A stretch of DNA of 64,000 nucleotides, from NCBI RefSeq assembly GCF_021531895.1, contig NZ_JAFBIX010000007.1, positions 39,657 through 103,656 on the forward strand, written 5' to 3'. Both the position numbers and the translations under genes were made by a program. Positions 53,984 to 63,847 of this stretch are shown piece after piece (within the stretch, counting starts at the first letter, position 1; the number at the start of each line of letters is the position of its first letter). Origin of the DNA: Faecalicatena contorta. Lineage in GTDB: Bacteria > Bacillota > Clostridia > Lachnospirales > Lachnospiraceae. Under the pieces are notes generated by a model. It searched no databases, had not been told where the DNA came from, and saw only the letters and a program-made list of their open reading frames with translations.

Positions 53984-55597
53984 ATGAGACTTAGCTTTAT
54001 CGGAGCAGCCCATGAAGTAACCGGTAGTTGTCATTTGCTAGAGGCGTGTGGAAAGAATATTCTGATTGACTGTGGTATGGAACAAGGGCCAGATCTCTAT
54101 GAGAATCAGGAACTTCCTGTCACAGCGGGAGAGATCGATTATATACTTCTGACTCATGCACATATTGATCATTCTGGTAAAATTCCGCTCTTGTGTAAAG
54201 AAGGATTTAAAGGAGAGATCGTAACAACGTTTGCTACGGCAGATTTATGTAATATTATGCTTCGTGACAGTGCACATATTCAGGAGTTTGAAGCTGAATG
54301 GCGAAACCGTAAGGCCAAGAGGAGCGGCGCGGAAGTGTATGAACCGTTGTATACCATGGCAGATGCAGATGCTGCAATTCAGTTGTTATCACCTTGTGAT
54401 TATGACCAGAAGATTACTTTGTGTGAAGGGATTGAAGTCCGCTTTTGTGACGTAGGCCATTTGCTGGGGTCTGCAAGTATCGAAGTGTGGATTACAGAAG
54501 GGGATATTTCTAAGAAAATTGTTTTTTCCGGCGATGTGGGAAATCGAAATCAACCTATTATCAAAGATCCACAAAAAGTTGCAGAGGCTGATTATGTGGT
54601 CATTGAATCAACTTATGGGGATCGTACACATGGGGATGAGATCCCGGATTATGTGGGAGAATTTACCAGGATTCTTCGAGAAACATTTGCAAAAGGCGGT
54701 AATGTGGTGATTCCGTCCTTTGCAGTGGGGCGGACGCAAGAGATATTATACTTTATCCGTGAGATTAAAGAAAAGAATCTCCTTCCGGAATATCCTGGCT
54801 TTGAAGTGTATGTGGATAGTCCATTGGCAATTGAAGCGACTAACGTATTTAATAAAAATGTAAAGTCATGCTTTGATGAGGATGCTATGGCATTGGTAGA
54901 ACAAGGGATTAATCCATTGGTTTTCCCAGGGCTTAAGACAACGATTACCAGTGAAGAATCGAAGATGATCAATTTTGATGACAAGCCAAAAGTTATCTTA
55001 TCGGCATCTGGTATGTGTGAGGCTGGAAGAATCAGGCATCATTTGAAGCATAATCTGTGGCGATCTGAATGTACGATATGTTTTGTGGGATATCAGGCGA
55101 TTGGAACTTTGGGCAGAAAATTGATTGAGGGAGCGGAATGTGTCAAGCTGTTCGGAGAGAATATTACGGTGAATGCCCGCATTGAATCTTTGAAGGGAAT
55201 CAGTGGTCATGCAGATATGAATGGCCTTCTGGACTGGCTGAAAGGATTTGAGAAGAAGCCACAGCGTGTCATTGTTGTGCATGGTGAGGATACGGTTACG
55301 GATCATTTCGCAAGTCTGGTGGAGGAGACCATTGGATGTCCGGCATTTGCTCCGTATTCTGGCGGTGCGGTAGATCTGGCAGCCAACGAGATCCTTACAG
55401 AAGGAGTGAAGGTTCCGAAGAAGGCTGTGGAGAAGCCGGCCAGGGTAAAGGCTGCTTCTGCTTTCAATCGTGTTGTTGCTGCTGCGAAGAGACTGCTTGA
55501 AGTTGTATATAAGAATGAAGGTCTTGCGAATAAAGATCTGGCAAAATTTGAGAGTCAGATTATGAATCTGGCAGATAAATGGGATCGAGAAGAATAA
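53984..55597 (+). CDS. Beta-CASP metallo-beta-lactamase-fold RNA-processing hydrolase
   Basis: 537 residues. The metallo-beta-lactamase part (about 1-200) has LIDCGMEQG, the zinc motif THAHIDHSGKIP (about 58-69) and DVGHLLGSA. The beta-CASP insert (about 200-380) begins STYGDRTHGD and includes VDSPLAIEATN. Motifs B/C are SASGMCEAGRI (about 344) and the C-terminal SGHADMNGLLDWL, then VVHGED. Such proteins cut RNA, as in CPSF-73-like nucleases, so it is probably an RNase. It sits between sigE and sigG, which are normally adjacent. The C-terminal tail (about 490-537) is helical. Confidence 0.88.
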   Translation: MRLSFIGAAHEVTGSCHLLEACGKNILIDCGMEQGPDLYENQELPVTAGEIDYILLTHAHIDHSGKIPLLCKEGFKGEIVTTFATADLCNIMLRDSAHIQEFEAEWRNRKAKRSGAEVYEPLYTMADADAAIQLLSPCDYDQKITLCEGIEVRFCDVGHLLGSASIEVWITEGDISKKIVFSGDVGNRNQPIIKDPQKVAEADYVVIESTYGDRTHGDEIPDYVGEFTRILRETFAKGGNVVIPSFAVGRTQEILYFIREIKEKNLLPEYPGFEVYVDSPLAIEATNVFNKNVKSCFDEDAMALVEQGINPLVFPGLKTTITSEESKMINFDDKPKVILSASGMCEAGRIRHHLKHNLWRSECTICFVGYQAIGTLGRKLIEGAECVKLFGENITVNARIESLKGISGHADMNGLLDWLKGFEKKPQRVIVVHGEDTVTDHFASLVEETIGCPAFAPYSGGAVDLAANEILTEGVKVPKKAVEKPARVKAASAFNRVVAAAKRLLEVVYKNEGLANKDLAKFESQIMNLADKWDREE

Positions 55598-55627
55598 GCT
55601 GCTATAGTGAGTGGATGATAAGCGGGA

Positions 55628-55658
55628 ACAGGGGCGCATAGATGATATGCGCCCCTGT
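55628..55658. terminator. Hairpin after the metallo-hydrolase gene
   Basis: Perfect 12-bp arms ACAGGGGCGCAT (55628-55639) and complement (55647-55658), seven-base loop. There is no T-run after it, so termination on either strand is uncertain. Confidence 0.5.
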
Positions 55659-55803
55659 TATAATGGGATATATTATGAGATACATATTTGTCAAGGAGTA
55701 AAACTTTTTTTATTTTCCTATGATGGAGAATAACGAAAGTGCATAATGAGAATCATTTTACTAGAGAAAAATTACTTTATTCATCTAGTAGGAGGGCTCA
55801 ATT

Positions 55804-56580
55804 ATGGCACAGGGAAAAGTTGAAATATGCGGTGTGAATACGGCAAAGCTTCCAATCCTGAATGAAGAGGAGAAGGAAGCTTTAATTGCGCGCATCAAAG
55901 TAGGGGATGCAGAGGCAAAAGAAGAATATATCAAAGGAAATTTAAGACTGGTATTGAGTGTAATCAAACGTTTTGGAGGAAGTAATGAGAATCCAGATGA
56001 CTTGTTTCAGATTGGCTGCATAGGTCTGATTAAAGCAATCAATAATTTTAATACAGAATTAGACGTCAAATTCTCCACCTATGCTGTGCCAATGATTATT
56101 GGGGAAATTCGCAGATATATGAGAGATAATAATTCTATCCGCGTCAGCCGCTCGCTTCGTGATACTGCGTACAAAGCTATTTATGCGAAAGAAAATTATG
56201 TCAAACGCAATCTCAAAGAGCCAACTGTCCAGGAGATTGCGGAAGAGATTGGAATCTCTAAAGAAGACATAGTTTTTGCGTTGGACGCCATACAAGTGCC
56301 AATGAGCCTTCAGGAACCAGTATACAACGATGGAGGAGATGCGCTATATGTCATGGATCAGATTAGTGACACCAAGAACAAAGAAGATAAATGGGTCGAA
56401 GATCTGTCCCTGGAAGCCGCCATGGAACACTTAGGAGAACGGGAACGGTACATTATAAAACTGCGTTTTTTTGAAGGAAAAACACAGATGGAAGTAGCAG
56501 AAGAGATACAAATCTCGCAGGCACAAGTCAGCCGTCTGGAAAAAAATGCATTGAGGATTATGAGACAGTACCTCACTTAG
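55804..56580 (+). CDS. sigG: Forespore sigma factor SigG
   Basis: 258 residues. The N-terminal VEICGVNTAKLPILNEEEKEAL is diagnostic of sigma-G and is the region contacted by anti-sigma SpoIIAB or Gin. Region 2 has NLRLVLSVIKRF and [17 protein letters not shown]; region 4 ends QISQAQVSRLEKNALRIMR. It drives late forespore genes after engulfment. It is separated from sigE by the metallo-hydrolase gene. I could not fit a convincing sigma-F/G promoter upstream. A 23-bp palindrome follows 36 bases after the stop. Confidence 0.96.
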   Translation: MAQGKVEICGVNTAKLPILNEEEKEALIARIKVGDAEAKEEYIKGNLRLVLSVIKRFGGSNENPDDLFQIGCIGLIKAINNFNTELDVKFSTYAVPMIIGEIRRYMRDNNSIRVSRSLRDTAYKAIYAKENYVKRNLKEPTVQEIAEEIGISKEDIVFALDAIQVPMSLQEPVYNDGGDALYVMDQISDTKNKEDKWVEDLSLEAAMEHLGERERYIIKLRFFEGKTQMEVAEEIQISQAQVSRLEKNALRIMRQYLT

Positions 56581-56615
56581 GTACACCCTGTTTGTCGATT
56601 AGGTACACCACATTT

Positions 56616-56664
56616 TGCAAGTGGGGACGTAGACTTTTTTCAAAAGTCTACGTCCCCACTTGCA
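56616..56664. repeat. 23-bp perfect GGGGACG palindrome (REP-like or terminator)
   Basis: Perfect 23-base arms (56616-56638 and 56642-56664) around a three-base loop, starting TGCAAGTGGGGACG. TTTTT follows the right arm, so it can terminate sigG. It shares TGCAn-nTGGGGACG and CGTCCCC with the hairpin at 4712-4750 but not the inner stem. Confidence 0.75.
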
Positions 56665-56711
56665 TTTTTACCCCTCACATACTATGATTAGTGCATGGAG
56701 GGATTTGTATT

Positions 56712-57359
56712 ATGAAGGCTTGTATATTTGATTTAGACGGAACATTGACAGATTCATTGGAATCTCTGGCGTATTCTGTAAAAGCAACTTTAAGGGAAAT
56801 GGATCTTCCGGAGATTACGACGGATGAATGTCGCCGGTTTGTAGGTGATGGAGCAAGATGTCTGATGGAGCGCTCGCTTCGGGCAACGGGAGAAGAGAAT
56901 GTAAAAAGAATTGAAGAAGCTATGGAGATATACGGACGTATATTTGATGAGAATTGTACATATCATGTAACACCATATGAAGGAATCGTCCAGATGCTGA
57001 AGAGTATGAAGGATAAGGGGATTAAGTTGGCGGTTTTGTCGAATAAGCCGCATCAGCAGACGGTGAAGGTGGTTCGTGAGGTTTTTGGCGAGGAGATGTT
57101 TGATTTTGCACAAGGGCAGAAGGAAGAGATCGCGAGAAAGCCGGATCCGGCAGGTGTTAATTATCTGATGGAGCAGATGGGCGTGTCACAGGAGGAATGC
57201 CTCTATGTGGGAGATTCTGAAGTAGATATCCGAACGGGAAAGAATGCGGGACTGCGTACTATCAGCGTGGCGTGGGGGTTCCGGTCGAAGGAAGTGTTAG
57301 AAACTGCAGGAGCCGATACTATTATTGGCAGCCCGGAAGAATTATTGCAGTTCGTTTAA
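56712..57359 (+). CDS. HAD hydrolase, phosphoglycolate phosphatase-like
   Basis: 215 residues. HAD motif I is FDLDGTLTDS (about 5-14), motif II is LAVLSNKPH (about 108-116), and motifs III/IV are the Lys in ARKPDPAGVNYL and VGDSEVDIRTGKNAG. A four-helix cap lies at about 15-80. The family includes phosphoglycolate phosphatases, pyrophosphatases and others, so the substrate is uncertain. ATG at 56712 follows GGAGGG; the frame from 56691 includes this site. It is followed by a small acidic protein gene 27 bases on. Confidence 0.9.
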   Translation: MKACIFDLDGTLTDSLESLAYSVKATLREMDLPEITTDECRRFVGDGARCLMERSLRATGEENVKRIEEAMEIYGRIFDENCTYHVTPYEGIVQMLKSMKDKGIKLAVLSNKPHQQTVKVVREVFGEEMFDFAQGQKEEIARKPDPAGVNYLMEQMGVSQEECLYVGDSEVDIRTGKNAGLRTISVAWGFRSKEVLETAGADTIIGSPEELLQFV

Positions 57360-57386
57360 AGAAAAAACGGAATAAGGGAGGATTTT

Positions 57387-57656
57387 GTGAAAATGTATGA
57401 GTACGATGAAGATTGCCTGAAGACATTTCTTAAGAATCAGGCACAGTTATTTGATGAGCCGGTTGCGGAGACGCTGGAAGAAGCGGAAGCGTTTCTGGAA
57501 GACTGTATGGCGGTTGTAGTCGATAGTATTGAAGAAGTCAGAGAATTTCTTGAAGAAGAAGGCATGGATGTGGATGGAATGTCGGAAGAAGAGCTGGAAG
57601 AAGCGTCGGAGGTATTTTCTATTCCGGGTGGAAGATATCTGATCGTAGAAGGATAA
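57387..57656 (+). CDS. Small acidic protein, uncharacterised
   Basis: 89 residues, rich in Glu and Asp, with no membrane segment. GGGAGG lies five bases before the GTG at 57387; ATG at 57393 is the alternative. The sequence ETLEEAEAFLEDCMAVVVDS (about 30-49) forms a probable helix-strand unit, and the end is GGRYLIVEG. I recall similar short Clostridia proteins without assigned function. It is cotranscribed with the HAD gene and ends at a bidirectional terminator. Confidence 0.7.
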   Translation: MKMYEYDEDCLKTFLKNQAQLFDEPVAETLEEAEAFLEDCMAVVVDSIEEVREFLEEEGMDVDGMSEEELEEASEVFSIPGGRYLIVEG

Positions 57657-57670
57657 TAGAATGAAGATTA

Positions 57671-57716
57671 CATTGAAAAAGCCGAAGCTATTCAGAAGTT
57701 TCGGCTTTTTTCAATG
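57671..57716. terminator. Bidirectional terminator overlapping a gene end
   Basis: CATTGAAAAAGCCGAA (57671-57686) pairs with TTCGGCTTTTTTCAATG (57700-57716) over about 16 positions with one bulge. Its right half lies within the last codons of the minus-strand gene. Confidence 0.8.
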
Positions 57717-58122
57717 CTTCTTCGATTGCATTTACAATCATCTGGGAAGTATATGGATTATCTTCAGAATATTGGATATTATCTAGTGATTGATTGTTGT
57801 ATATCTGTTCTGCGATATCTTCTATCGTAGGTTGAATCAAAGGATACATTGCAGAAATACTTTCGTCAAGATTGGAGAAACGAATGGAGTTAATATGGGA
57901 TTCGTCGACGGTTACTTCTACTTCAAGTGCAGTATTGTTTAATGACAGTGTGGACGTATAGACTCCTGGCATATATTTTGCTTCGTTTGATTTTGCTTCT
58001 TTATGTTTGGGAAGGAACATAAATACCAAAAGTAGAATTAATATGACTGCCAGCGCAGCAAAAATCAAGGTATAGATGATTTCCTTCATATGCAATACGA
58101 CGATTTTGGTTTTGGAACTCAT
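57688..58122 (-). CDS. Membrane-anchored, FMN-binding-domain-like protein
   Basis: 144 residues. AGGAGG lies five bases before ATG. One membrane helix (about 12-32) is followed by an external part (about 45-140). PGVYTSTLSLNNTALEVEVTV looks like the opening of an FMN_bind domain, which carries covalently bound flavin in RnfG/NqrC. The flavin-attachment motif SGATxTS is degenerate here (NPYTSQM), so flavin binding is doubtful. A divergent relative or a non-flavin fold is possible. It lies between convergent and divergent neighbours and has no operon partner. Confidence 0.65.
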   Translation of the reverse strand: MSSKTKIVVLHMKEIIYTLIFAALAVILILLLVFMFLPKHKEAKSNEAKYMPGVYTSTLSLNNTALEVEVTVDESHINSIRFSNLDESISAMYPLIQPTIEDIAEQIYNNQSLDNIQYSEDNPYTSQMIVNAIEEALKKAETSE

Positions 58123-58273
58123 AGAGACCTCCTGTATTATGGATGAATTGTTACTTTCTATAATGTATGAGAAAAGAGTGGAAATTATTCATGGCTTCTT
58201 GTATAATAAAAAACTACGATTTCTATTAAAATTCTATAAATAAAATTCTATAAAATTACGAGGTGACAAACAG

Positions 58274-58858
58274 ATGTATATTATTGCAGGACTTGGAAAT
58301 CCCACATTACAGTATGAAGGAACACGACATAATGTCGGGTTTGATGTCATAGATACATTGGCGGATAAATATAATATATCGGTAGATGCGAGAAAGAGCC
58401 GTGCTTTCATTGGAAAAGGAATGATTGAAGGGCAGAAGGTTATTCTGGTCAAGCCTCAGACTTATATGAACCTAAGTGGGGAGAGTATACGGGGGCTCGT
58501 GGATTATTATAAGATTGATGTGGAACATGAACTGCTGGTAATCTATGATGACATCAGTCTGGATGTCGGTCAGCTGAGAATTCGTAAAAAAGGAAGCGCC
58601 GGAGGACATAACGGAATTAAAAATATTATTGCGAATCTGGGTACACAGAATTTTCCGAGAATTAAAGTGGGGGTTGGTGAGAAACCGAAGAAATATGATC
58701 TTGCAGATTATGTGCTCAGTCATTTTTCAAAAGCAGAGAGTGAGCTGATGGAAGAAGGATACCAGAAAGCAGTAAAGGCGGTGGAGATGCTCCTTGACGG
58801 AGAGATGGAAGCTGCTATGAATGAATATAACAGAAAAGTAAAGCCTAAGGAGGCATAG
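58274..58858 (+). CDS. pth: Peptidyl-tRNA hydrolase
   Basis: 194 residues, the usual length. GLGNPTLQYEGTRHNVGFDVID (about 5-26) contains the catalytic His in RHNVGF. KPQTYMNLSGES (about 60-71), YDDISLDVGQLRIRKKGSAGGHNG (about 92-115) and LGTQNFPRIKVGVG follow. It releases peptides from peptidyl-tRNA dropped by ribosomes. GAGGTGAC precedes the ATG. The stop is two bases before mfd, the common pth-mfd pair. Confidence 0.97.
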   Translation: MYIIAGLGNPTLQYEGTRHNVGFDVIDTLADKYNISVDARKSRAFIGKGMIEGQKVILVKPQTYMNLSGESIRGLVDYYKIDVEHELLVIYDDISLDVGQLRIRKKGSAGGHNGIKNIIANLGTQNFPRIKVGVGEKPKKYDLADYVLSHFSKAESELMEEGYQKAVKAVEMLLDGEMEAAMNEYNRKVKPKEA

Positions 58859-58860
58859 AT

Positions 58861-61800
58861 ATGCAAGCCTTAATCAGGCCATTGAATGAATTAGCAGAGT
58901 TTGAAGAGATTAGTAAAAAAAGGATGAAAGCACCGGGAATGATACGAGTATGTGGCTGTGTCAATTCTCAGAAATCCCATATGATGTATGCGCTGAGCGA
59001 TGGCTGTCATTACAAAGTCATCGCTTGTTCCAGTGAATCTAAGGCGAAGCAAGTCTATGAGGAATATCGGTTCATGGATGCAGAGACTTATCTGTATCCG
59101 GCGAAAGATCTGTTGTTTTATCAGGCAGATATTCGAAGCAAGGAGTTGATCAGACAGAGAATGGAGGTGCTTCAGGCGATCGTTGCGGGAGGACCGATGA
59201 CTGTTGTGACCAGTTTCGATGCTTTTATGGATTCCTTGCTCCCAAAAGAGGTTATTAGAGAGAGGATGCTCCATATTTCCAATGACAGTGTGATTGACCT
59301 GGAAGAAATGCAGAAGAAGCTTGTAGCACTTGGATATGATCGGGAAATTCAGATTGAAGGGCCAGGGCAGTTTGCAGTTCGGGGAGGAATTCTGGACGTC
59401 TATCCATTGACTGAGGAGCTTCCGGTTCGTATTGAATTGTGGGGAGATGAAGTGGACTCGATTCGTACATTTGATGTAGAGAGCCAGAGATCCATTGAGA
59501 ATTTGACAGAAGTAACCATCTGCCCTGCATTGGAATTTCCACAGGAGGGGGAAAAAGGAGTATCTTTTTTAGATTATTTTCCGACAGATCAGACGATTCT
59601 TTTCTTAAACGAACCCGTCCGCCTTCTGGAAAAAGGACAAGGTGTAGAAGAAGAATTTATGGAGGCAAAGAAAAACAGGCTGGAAAGCGGATATCAGCTG
59701 GAAGAAGGAGAAGTCAAGCTGTATCAGACGGAAGCAGTTCTGAAGAAAATGAACGGTTACAGCAGCATCGGTTTTTTTTCGTTAGATATGCGTTGCAAAG
59801 GTTTGGAAGTTCGGGCATCTTACAGTCTTCAGACTAAGAGTGTGAATCCCTATAATAGTAGTTTTGATGCGCTGACACAGGATCTGAAGCGATTGAAGCG
59901 AAATGGATATAGAGTCATTCTGTTGTCGGGTTCCAGAACCCGGGCAAAGAGGTTGGCAGAAGATCTGAGAGATTATAATCTTAGTAGTTATTACAGCGAA
60001 GAGATGAATCGGGAAGTCATGCCGGGGGAGATTATGACGGCATATGGATATGTAGCAGAAGGTTATGAATATCCACTCCTTAAGTTTACTGTCATCTCAG
60101 AGACGGATATATTTGGTAAGACTAGAAAAAAGAAGAAGAGAAAGGTCTACGAAGGCCGTAAGATTCAGAGCTTTGCGGAATTAAAACCGGGAGACTATGT
60201 GGTACATGAGAACCATGGACTGGGAATCTATCAGGGAATTGAGAAGATTGAAGTAGACAAGATCTCAAAAGATTATATGAAGATTTCTTATGCGCAAGGT
60301 GGGAATCTCTATATTCCGGCAACTCAATTGGATCTTATTCAGAAGTATGCCAGTGCGGATGCAAAGAAACCAAGACTGAACCGTCTGGGAACCCAGGATT
60401 GGAATAAGACGAAGACGAGAGTACGGGGAGCGGTAAAAGAAATTGCAAAGGATCTGGTTGAACTCTATGCAGCCAGACAGAATCAGGACGGTTATGTGTA
60501 TGGGGAAGATACCGTCTGGCAGAGGGAATTTGAAGAAATGTTTCCATTTGAGGAAACAGAAGACCAGTTACTGGCGATTGAAGCTGTAAAACGAGATATG
60601 CAGAGTCATAAGATTATGGACCGTCTGATTTGCGGGGATGTAGGGTATGGTAAGACAGAGATTGCGATCCGTGCTGCATTTAAAGCGGTTCAGGAGAATA
60701 AGCAAGTAGTCTATCTGGTACCAACTACAATATTGGCACAGCAGCATTATAATACATTTACACAGCGAATGAAGAATTTCCCGGTCAGAGTAGATTTGAT
60801 GTGCAGATTTCGCACTCCTGCTCAGCAGAAAAAGACGATTGAGGACACGAAGAAAGGACTGGTAGATATCATTGTCGGTACTCATCGGGTATTGGGAGAT
60901 GACTTGAAATTCAAAGACTTGGGTCTTCTGATCATTGATGAAGAGCAGCGCTTTGGTGTACAGCATAAAGAGAAGATTAAAAAATTAAAAGAGAATATAG
61001 ATGTACTGACGTTGACAGCAACGCCAATCCCCAGAACACTTCATATGAGCCTGATAGGAATTCGTGATATGAGTGTGTTGGAAGAAGCCCCGAACGATCG
61101 TATGCCGATTCAGACTTATGTAATGGAATATAATGATGAGATGGTAAGAGAAGCTATTGAAAGGGAATGTTCCAGACAAGGACAGGTCTACTATGTGTAT
61201 AACCGGGTCGAGGATATTGCGGAAGTTGCAGCCAGAATTCAGAAGCTTGTGCCAGATGTTACGGTGGAATATGCACATGGACAGATGCGGGAACATCAGC
61301 TGGAGAAGATTATGTATGAGTTTATCAATGGAGAGATTGATGTGCTGGTATCGACGACAATCATCGAGACAGGTCTGGATATTTCCAATGTTAATACGAT
61401 GATTATTCATGACGCAGATCGCCTGGGATTGTCACAACTGTACCAGCTTCGCGGAAGAGTCGGACGTTCGAATCGAATGGCTTATGCATTCCTCCTGTAT
61501 CGTAAGGATAAGTTGCTGAAAGAAGTGGCGGAAAAGAGATTATCTGCAATTCGGGAATTTACCGATCTGGGATCAGGATTTAAAATTGCAATGCGAGATC
61601 TGGAGATTCGAGGAGCAGGGAATCTTCTTGGCGCAGAGCAGCACGGTCATATGGAAGCAGTAGGATATGATCTGTATTGTAAGATGTTAAATGAGGCTGT
61701 GAAACATCTGAAAGGTGAGATGGATGAAGATACCTTTGTGACAACGATGGATCTGAATGTGGATGCTTATATTCCGGATTCATATATTCCGAATGAGTAC

Positions 61801-62205
61801 CAGAAGCTAGATATTTATAAGCGGATAGCGGCCATAGAAAACGAGGAAGAAAAAGAAGACATGATGGAAGAGTTGATAGATCGTTTTGGAGATATTCCGA
61901 AGAAAGTGGAAAAATTATTGGATGTGGCAAGTTTAAAAGCAATGGCGCACAATGTATATGTCACCGCTGTAGAGCAAAAGGGAGAGATCTATACATTTAC
62001 CATGTATGAAAAAGCAAAAATTCAGACCCAGAAGATTCCGGAATTCCTGGAAAAATTCAAAGGAGAGCTGATCATAAAAGCTGATGCGGTCAATCCTTGC
62101 TTTATCTATGAGAAAAAGAAGCGCAATAAAAAAGAAAAAGCGCCAGATGCACTATCGGTTGTGAAAAAAGTGTTAATTGAAATGAAAGCATTGATTGAAA
62201 CGTAA
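58861..62205 (+). CDS. mfd: Transcription-repair coupling factor Mfd
   Basis: 1114 residues, near full length for the family. An N-terminal UvrB-homology region (about 1-330), the RNA polymerase-interacting domain (about 430-510), the translocase with Walker [17 protein letters not shown] (about 595-610) and DEEQ box [11 protein letters not shown], and a C-terminal TRCF domain (about 960-1110) are visible. Mfd removes stalled polymerase and recruits UvrA for nucleotide excision repair. AAGGAGG at the end of pth precedes the ATG. prsA follows 51 bases later. Confidence 0.97.
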   Translation: MQALIRPLNELAEFEEISKKRMKAPGMIRVCGCVNSQKSHMMYALSDGCHYKVIACSSESKAKQVYEEYRFMDAETYLYPAKDLLFYQADIRSKELIRQRMEVLQAIVAGGPMTVVTSFDAFMDSLLPKEVIRERMLHISNDSVIDLEEMQKKLVALGYDREIQIEGPGQFAVRGGILDVYPLTEELPVRIELWGDEVDSIRTFDVESQRSIENLTEVTICPALEFPQEGEKGVSFLDYFPTDQTILFLNEPVRLLEKGQGVEEEFMEAKKNRLESGYQLEEGEVKLYQTEAVLKKMNGYSSIGFFSLDMRCKGLEVRASYSLQTKSVNPYNSSFDALTQDLKRLKRNGYRVILLSGSRTRAKRLAEDLRDYNLSSYYSEEMNREVMPGEIMTAYGYVAEGYEYPLLKFTVISETDIFGKTRKKKKRKVYEGRKIQSFAELKPGDYVVHENHGLGIYQGIEKIEVDKISKDYMKISYAQGGNLYIPATQLDLIQKYASADAKKPRLNRLGTQDWNKTKTRVRGAVKEIAKDLVELYAARQNQDGYVYGEDTVWQREFEEMFPFEETEDQLLAIEAVKRDMQSHKIMDRLICGDVGYGKTEIAIRAAFKAVQENKQVVYLVPTTILAQQHYNTFTQRMKNFPVRVDLMCRFRTPAQQKKTIEDTKKGLVDIIVGTHRVLGDDLKFKDLGLLIIDEEQRFGVQHKEKIKKLKENIDVLTLTATPIPRTLHMSLIGIRDMSVLEEAPNDRMPIQTYVMEYNDEMVREAIERECSRQGQVYYVYNRVEDIAEVAARIQKLVPDVTVEYAHGQMREHQLEKIMYEFINGEIDVLVSTTIIETGLDISNVNTMIIHDADRLGLSQLYQLRGRVGRSNRMAYAFLLYRKDKLLKEVAEKRLSAIREFTDLGSGFKIAMRDLEIRGAGNLLGAEQHGHMEAVGYDLYCKMLNEAVKHLKGEMDEDTFVTTMDLNVDAYIPDSYIPNEYQKLDIYKRIAAIENEEEKEDMMEELIDRFGDIPKKVEKLLDVASLKAMAHNVYVTAVEQKGEIYTFTMYEKAKIQTQKIPEFLEKFKGELIIKADAVNPCFIYEKKKRNKKEKAPDALSVVKKVLIEMKALIET

Positions 62206-62256
62206 AAAAAGGATATAATAAATGAGTTAATGGTACTAAGGAGGGTATATACAGAT

Positions 62257-63336
62257 ATGAAAAGAAGAATATTGATGCTTGCAATGGCGGGGGTGTTGGC
62301 GTTGACATCTCTTACCGGATGCAGCTCATTCAATGATGATGATGTGGTTGTCACCGTGAACGATACAGAGATTACGGCAGATGTTGCTAATTTTTATGCG
62401 AGATACATGCAGGCTCAGTATGAGACTTATTATTCAGCTTATCTGGGAGACGATATGTGGAGTTCAGAAGCAGAAGAAGGTAAGACGTACGAAGAATCTG
62501 TCAAGGACAGTGTCTTGGAAGAACTGGAAAAGATGGTTCTTCTTGAAGAACATATGGAAGAATATGATGTGTCTCTTTCTGATGAAGAGAAGCTTGTGAT
62601 TGAAGATGCAGCCAAGGAATTTGATGAGGCAAATGCATTGGAGGACAAGGAGAAGGTATCTGGTACAGAGAAGGCTGTAAAGCGTGTGATGACGCTTTTG
62701 GCTATTCAGCAGAAGATGTCAGATGCGATTCAGGCAACTGCAGATACAGAGGTTTCAGATGAAGAAGCAGCACAGAAGAGCATGCAATATGTATACTTCT
62801 CTTATACTACCACGGCAGAAGATGGAACCACTCAGGATATGACGGATGATGAAAAGGCAGATGTAAAGGCGCAGGCAGAAGGTTTTGCAGAAGGGGCTGC
62901 AGCGGCAGAAGATTTCAATGTATATGCCCAGGAACAGGGACTTGAGACATCTACGGCGACTTTTGATAAAGACAGTACATCACCTTCCGCAGATCTGGTT
63001 GCAGCAGCGGATGCTTTGAATGAAGGAGAGATAACAGGGGTTATAGATACGGATAGCGGATGTTATGTTGCAAAAGTGACCAGTCTTTTTGATCAGGATG
63101 CAACGAATAGTAAGAAGCAGGAAATCATCAGCCAGAGACAGCAGGAGAAATATACAGAGACCTGTGATGGGTGGATGGATGATGCAGATATTAATGTCGA
63201 TAAAAAGGTATGGAAGAAGATTGATTTTAATGATTTGAGTGTTACGATTAAGGAAGAATCCGAAGAACCATATGCAGATTCTATTCAGACAGATGATGTT
63301 GATGAGTCAGAAGATTCCGGCACAGAAGCAGAATAA
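62257..63336 (+). CDS. PrsA-like foldase lipoprotein (SurA/PPIC type)
   Basis: 359 residues. A lipoprotein signal with lipobox LTGC gives Cys22 as the mature N-terminus. A SurA-N-like helical region (about 45-160) precedes a peptidyl-prolyl isomerase (parvulin)-like region (about 165-300, FNVYAQEQGLETSTATFDKD, GVIDTDSGCYVAKV). The acidic C-tail (about 335-359) is Ser/Glu/Asp-rich. It would help exported proteins fold outside the membrane. AAGGAGGG lies about 13 bases before the ATG at 62257; the ORF frame start at 62230 is inside that site. It follows mfd, as often seen in Clostridia. Confidence 0.85.
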   Translation: MKRRILMLAMAGVLALTSLTGCSSFNDDDVVVTVNDTEITADVANFYARYMQAQYETYYSAYLGDDMWSSEAEEGKTYEESVKDSVLEELEKMVLLEEHMEEYDVSLSDEEKLVIEDAAKEFDEANALEDKEKVSGTEKAVKRVMTLLAIQQKMSDAIQATADTEVSDEEAAQKSMQYVYFSYTTTAEDGTTQDMTDDEKADVKAQAEGFAEGAAAAEDFNVYAQEQGLETSTATFDKDSTSPSADLVAAADALNEGEITGVIDTDSGCYVAKVTSLFDQDATNSKKQEIISQRQQEKYTETCDGWMDDADINVDKKVWKKIDFNDLSVTIKEESEEPYADSIQTDDVDESEDSGTEAE

Positions 63337-63347
63337 AAAGAAGAACA

Positions 63348-63388
63348 AAAAAACCGATCTGAAATTGTGATTTCAAGATCGGTTTTTT
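63348..63388. terminator. Bidirectional terminator after prsA-like gene
   Basis: AAAACCGATCTGAAAT (to 63365) pairs with ATTTCAAGATCGGTTTTTT (63370-63388) with one bulge, tgtg-type loop, and T/A runs on both sides. It lies between the convergent prsA-like and yqeY genes. Confidence 0.85.
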
Positions 63389-63400
63389 ATTGCCATCAGC

Positions 63401-63847
63401 TTAGCTCATAAAAGAAGATACAATCTCATTGACCAGCTTGCCGTCGGCTTTGCCTTTTACCTTTGGCATTAGATTTTTCATGATCTTTCCTTTGTCTTTT
63501 GCAGTCGGAGCATCCAGACCCATCTCGGCAAGAACGGAAGCGAAGATCTCCTTGATCTCGGCTTCATCCATCATCTTAGGGGCATATTGTTCTAATACAG
63601 CCAGACGTTTGGTGCATTCATCAATAATCTCTGTGCGGTCGGAAGGAGTCATTTCCAGAGTCTCTTTGGTCTGCTTGATCTCTTTCATGATAACCTGTGT
63701 CTCTTCTTCGGGAGTCAGATCAGCGCGTTTGTCAATTGCTTTATTCTTAAGAGCAGCCAACAGCATGGACAGCGTTTCCTTGGTTTCTTTGTCACCGGCC
63801 TTCATGGCTTTGACCATATCGGCACGAACTTCTTCGATTTTACTCAT
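63401..63847 (-). CDS. YqeY/GatB-like domain protein
   Basis: 148 residues, the standard size for YqeY. The family sequence is MVKAMKAGDKETKETLSMLL (about 11-30), EETQVIMKEIKQTKETLEMT and EQYAPKMMDEAEIKEIFASV (about 90-110), ending VNEIVSSFMS. It resembles the tail domain of GatB, which binds tRNA in the amidotransferase, but YqeY alone has no proven reaction. GGAGGAATGAAAAC precedes the ATG. No rpsU is seen upstream in the 150 bases left, where the usual partner would lie. Confidence 0.92.
   Translation of the reverse strand: MSKIEEVRADMVKAMKAGDKETKETLSMLLAALKNKAIDKRADLTPEEETQVIMKEIKQTKETLEMTPSDRTEIIDECTKRLAVLEQYAPKMMDEAEIKEIFASVLAEMGLDAPTAKDKGKIMKNLMPKVKGKADGKLVNEIVSSFMS

Noticed and set aside
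55681..55803. Sigma-F/sigma-G promoter for sigG
   Set aside because: CATTTTA at 55754-55760 fits a -10, but GCATAA is only seven bases and GAATAA 20 bases upstream, neither a valid spacing.
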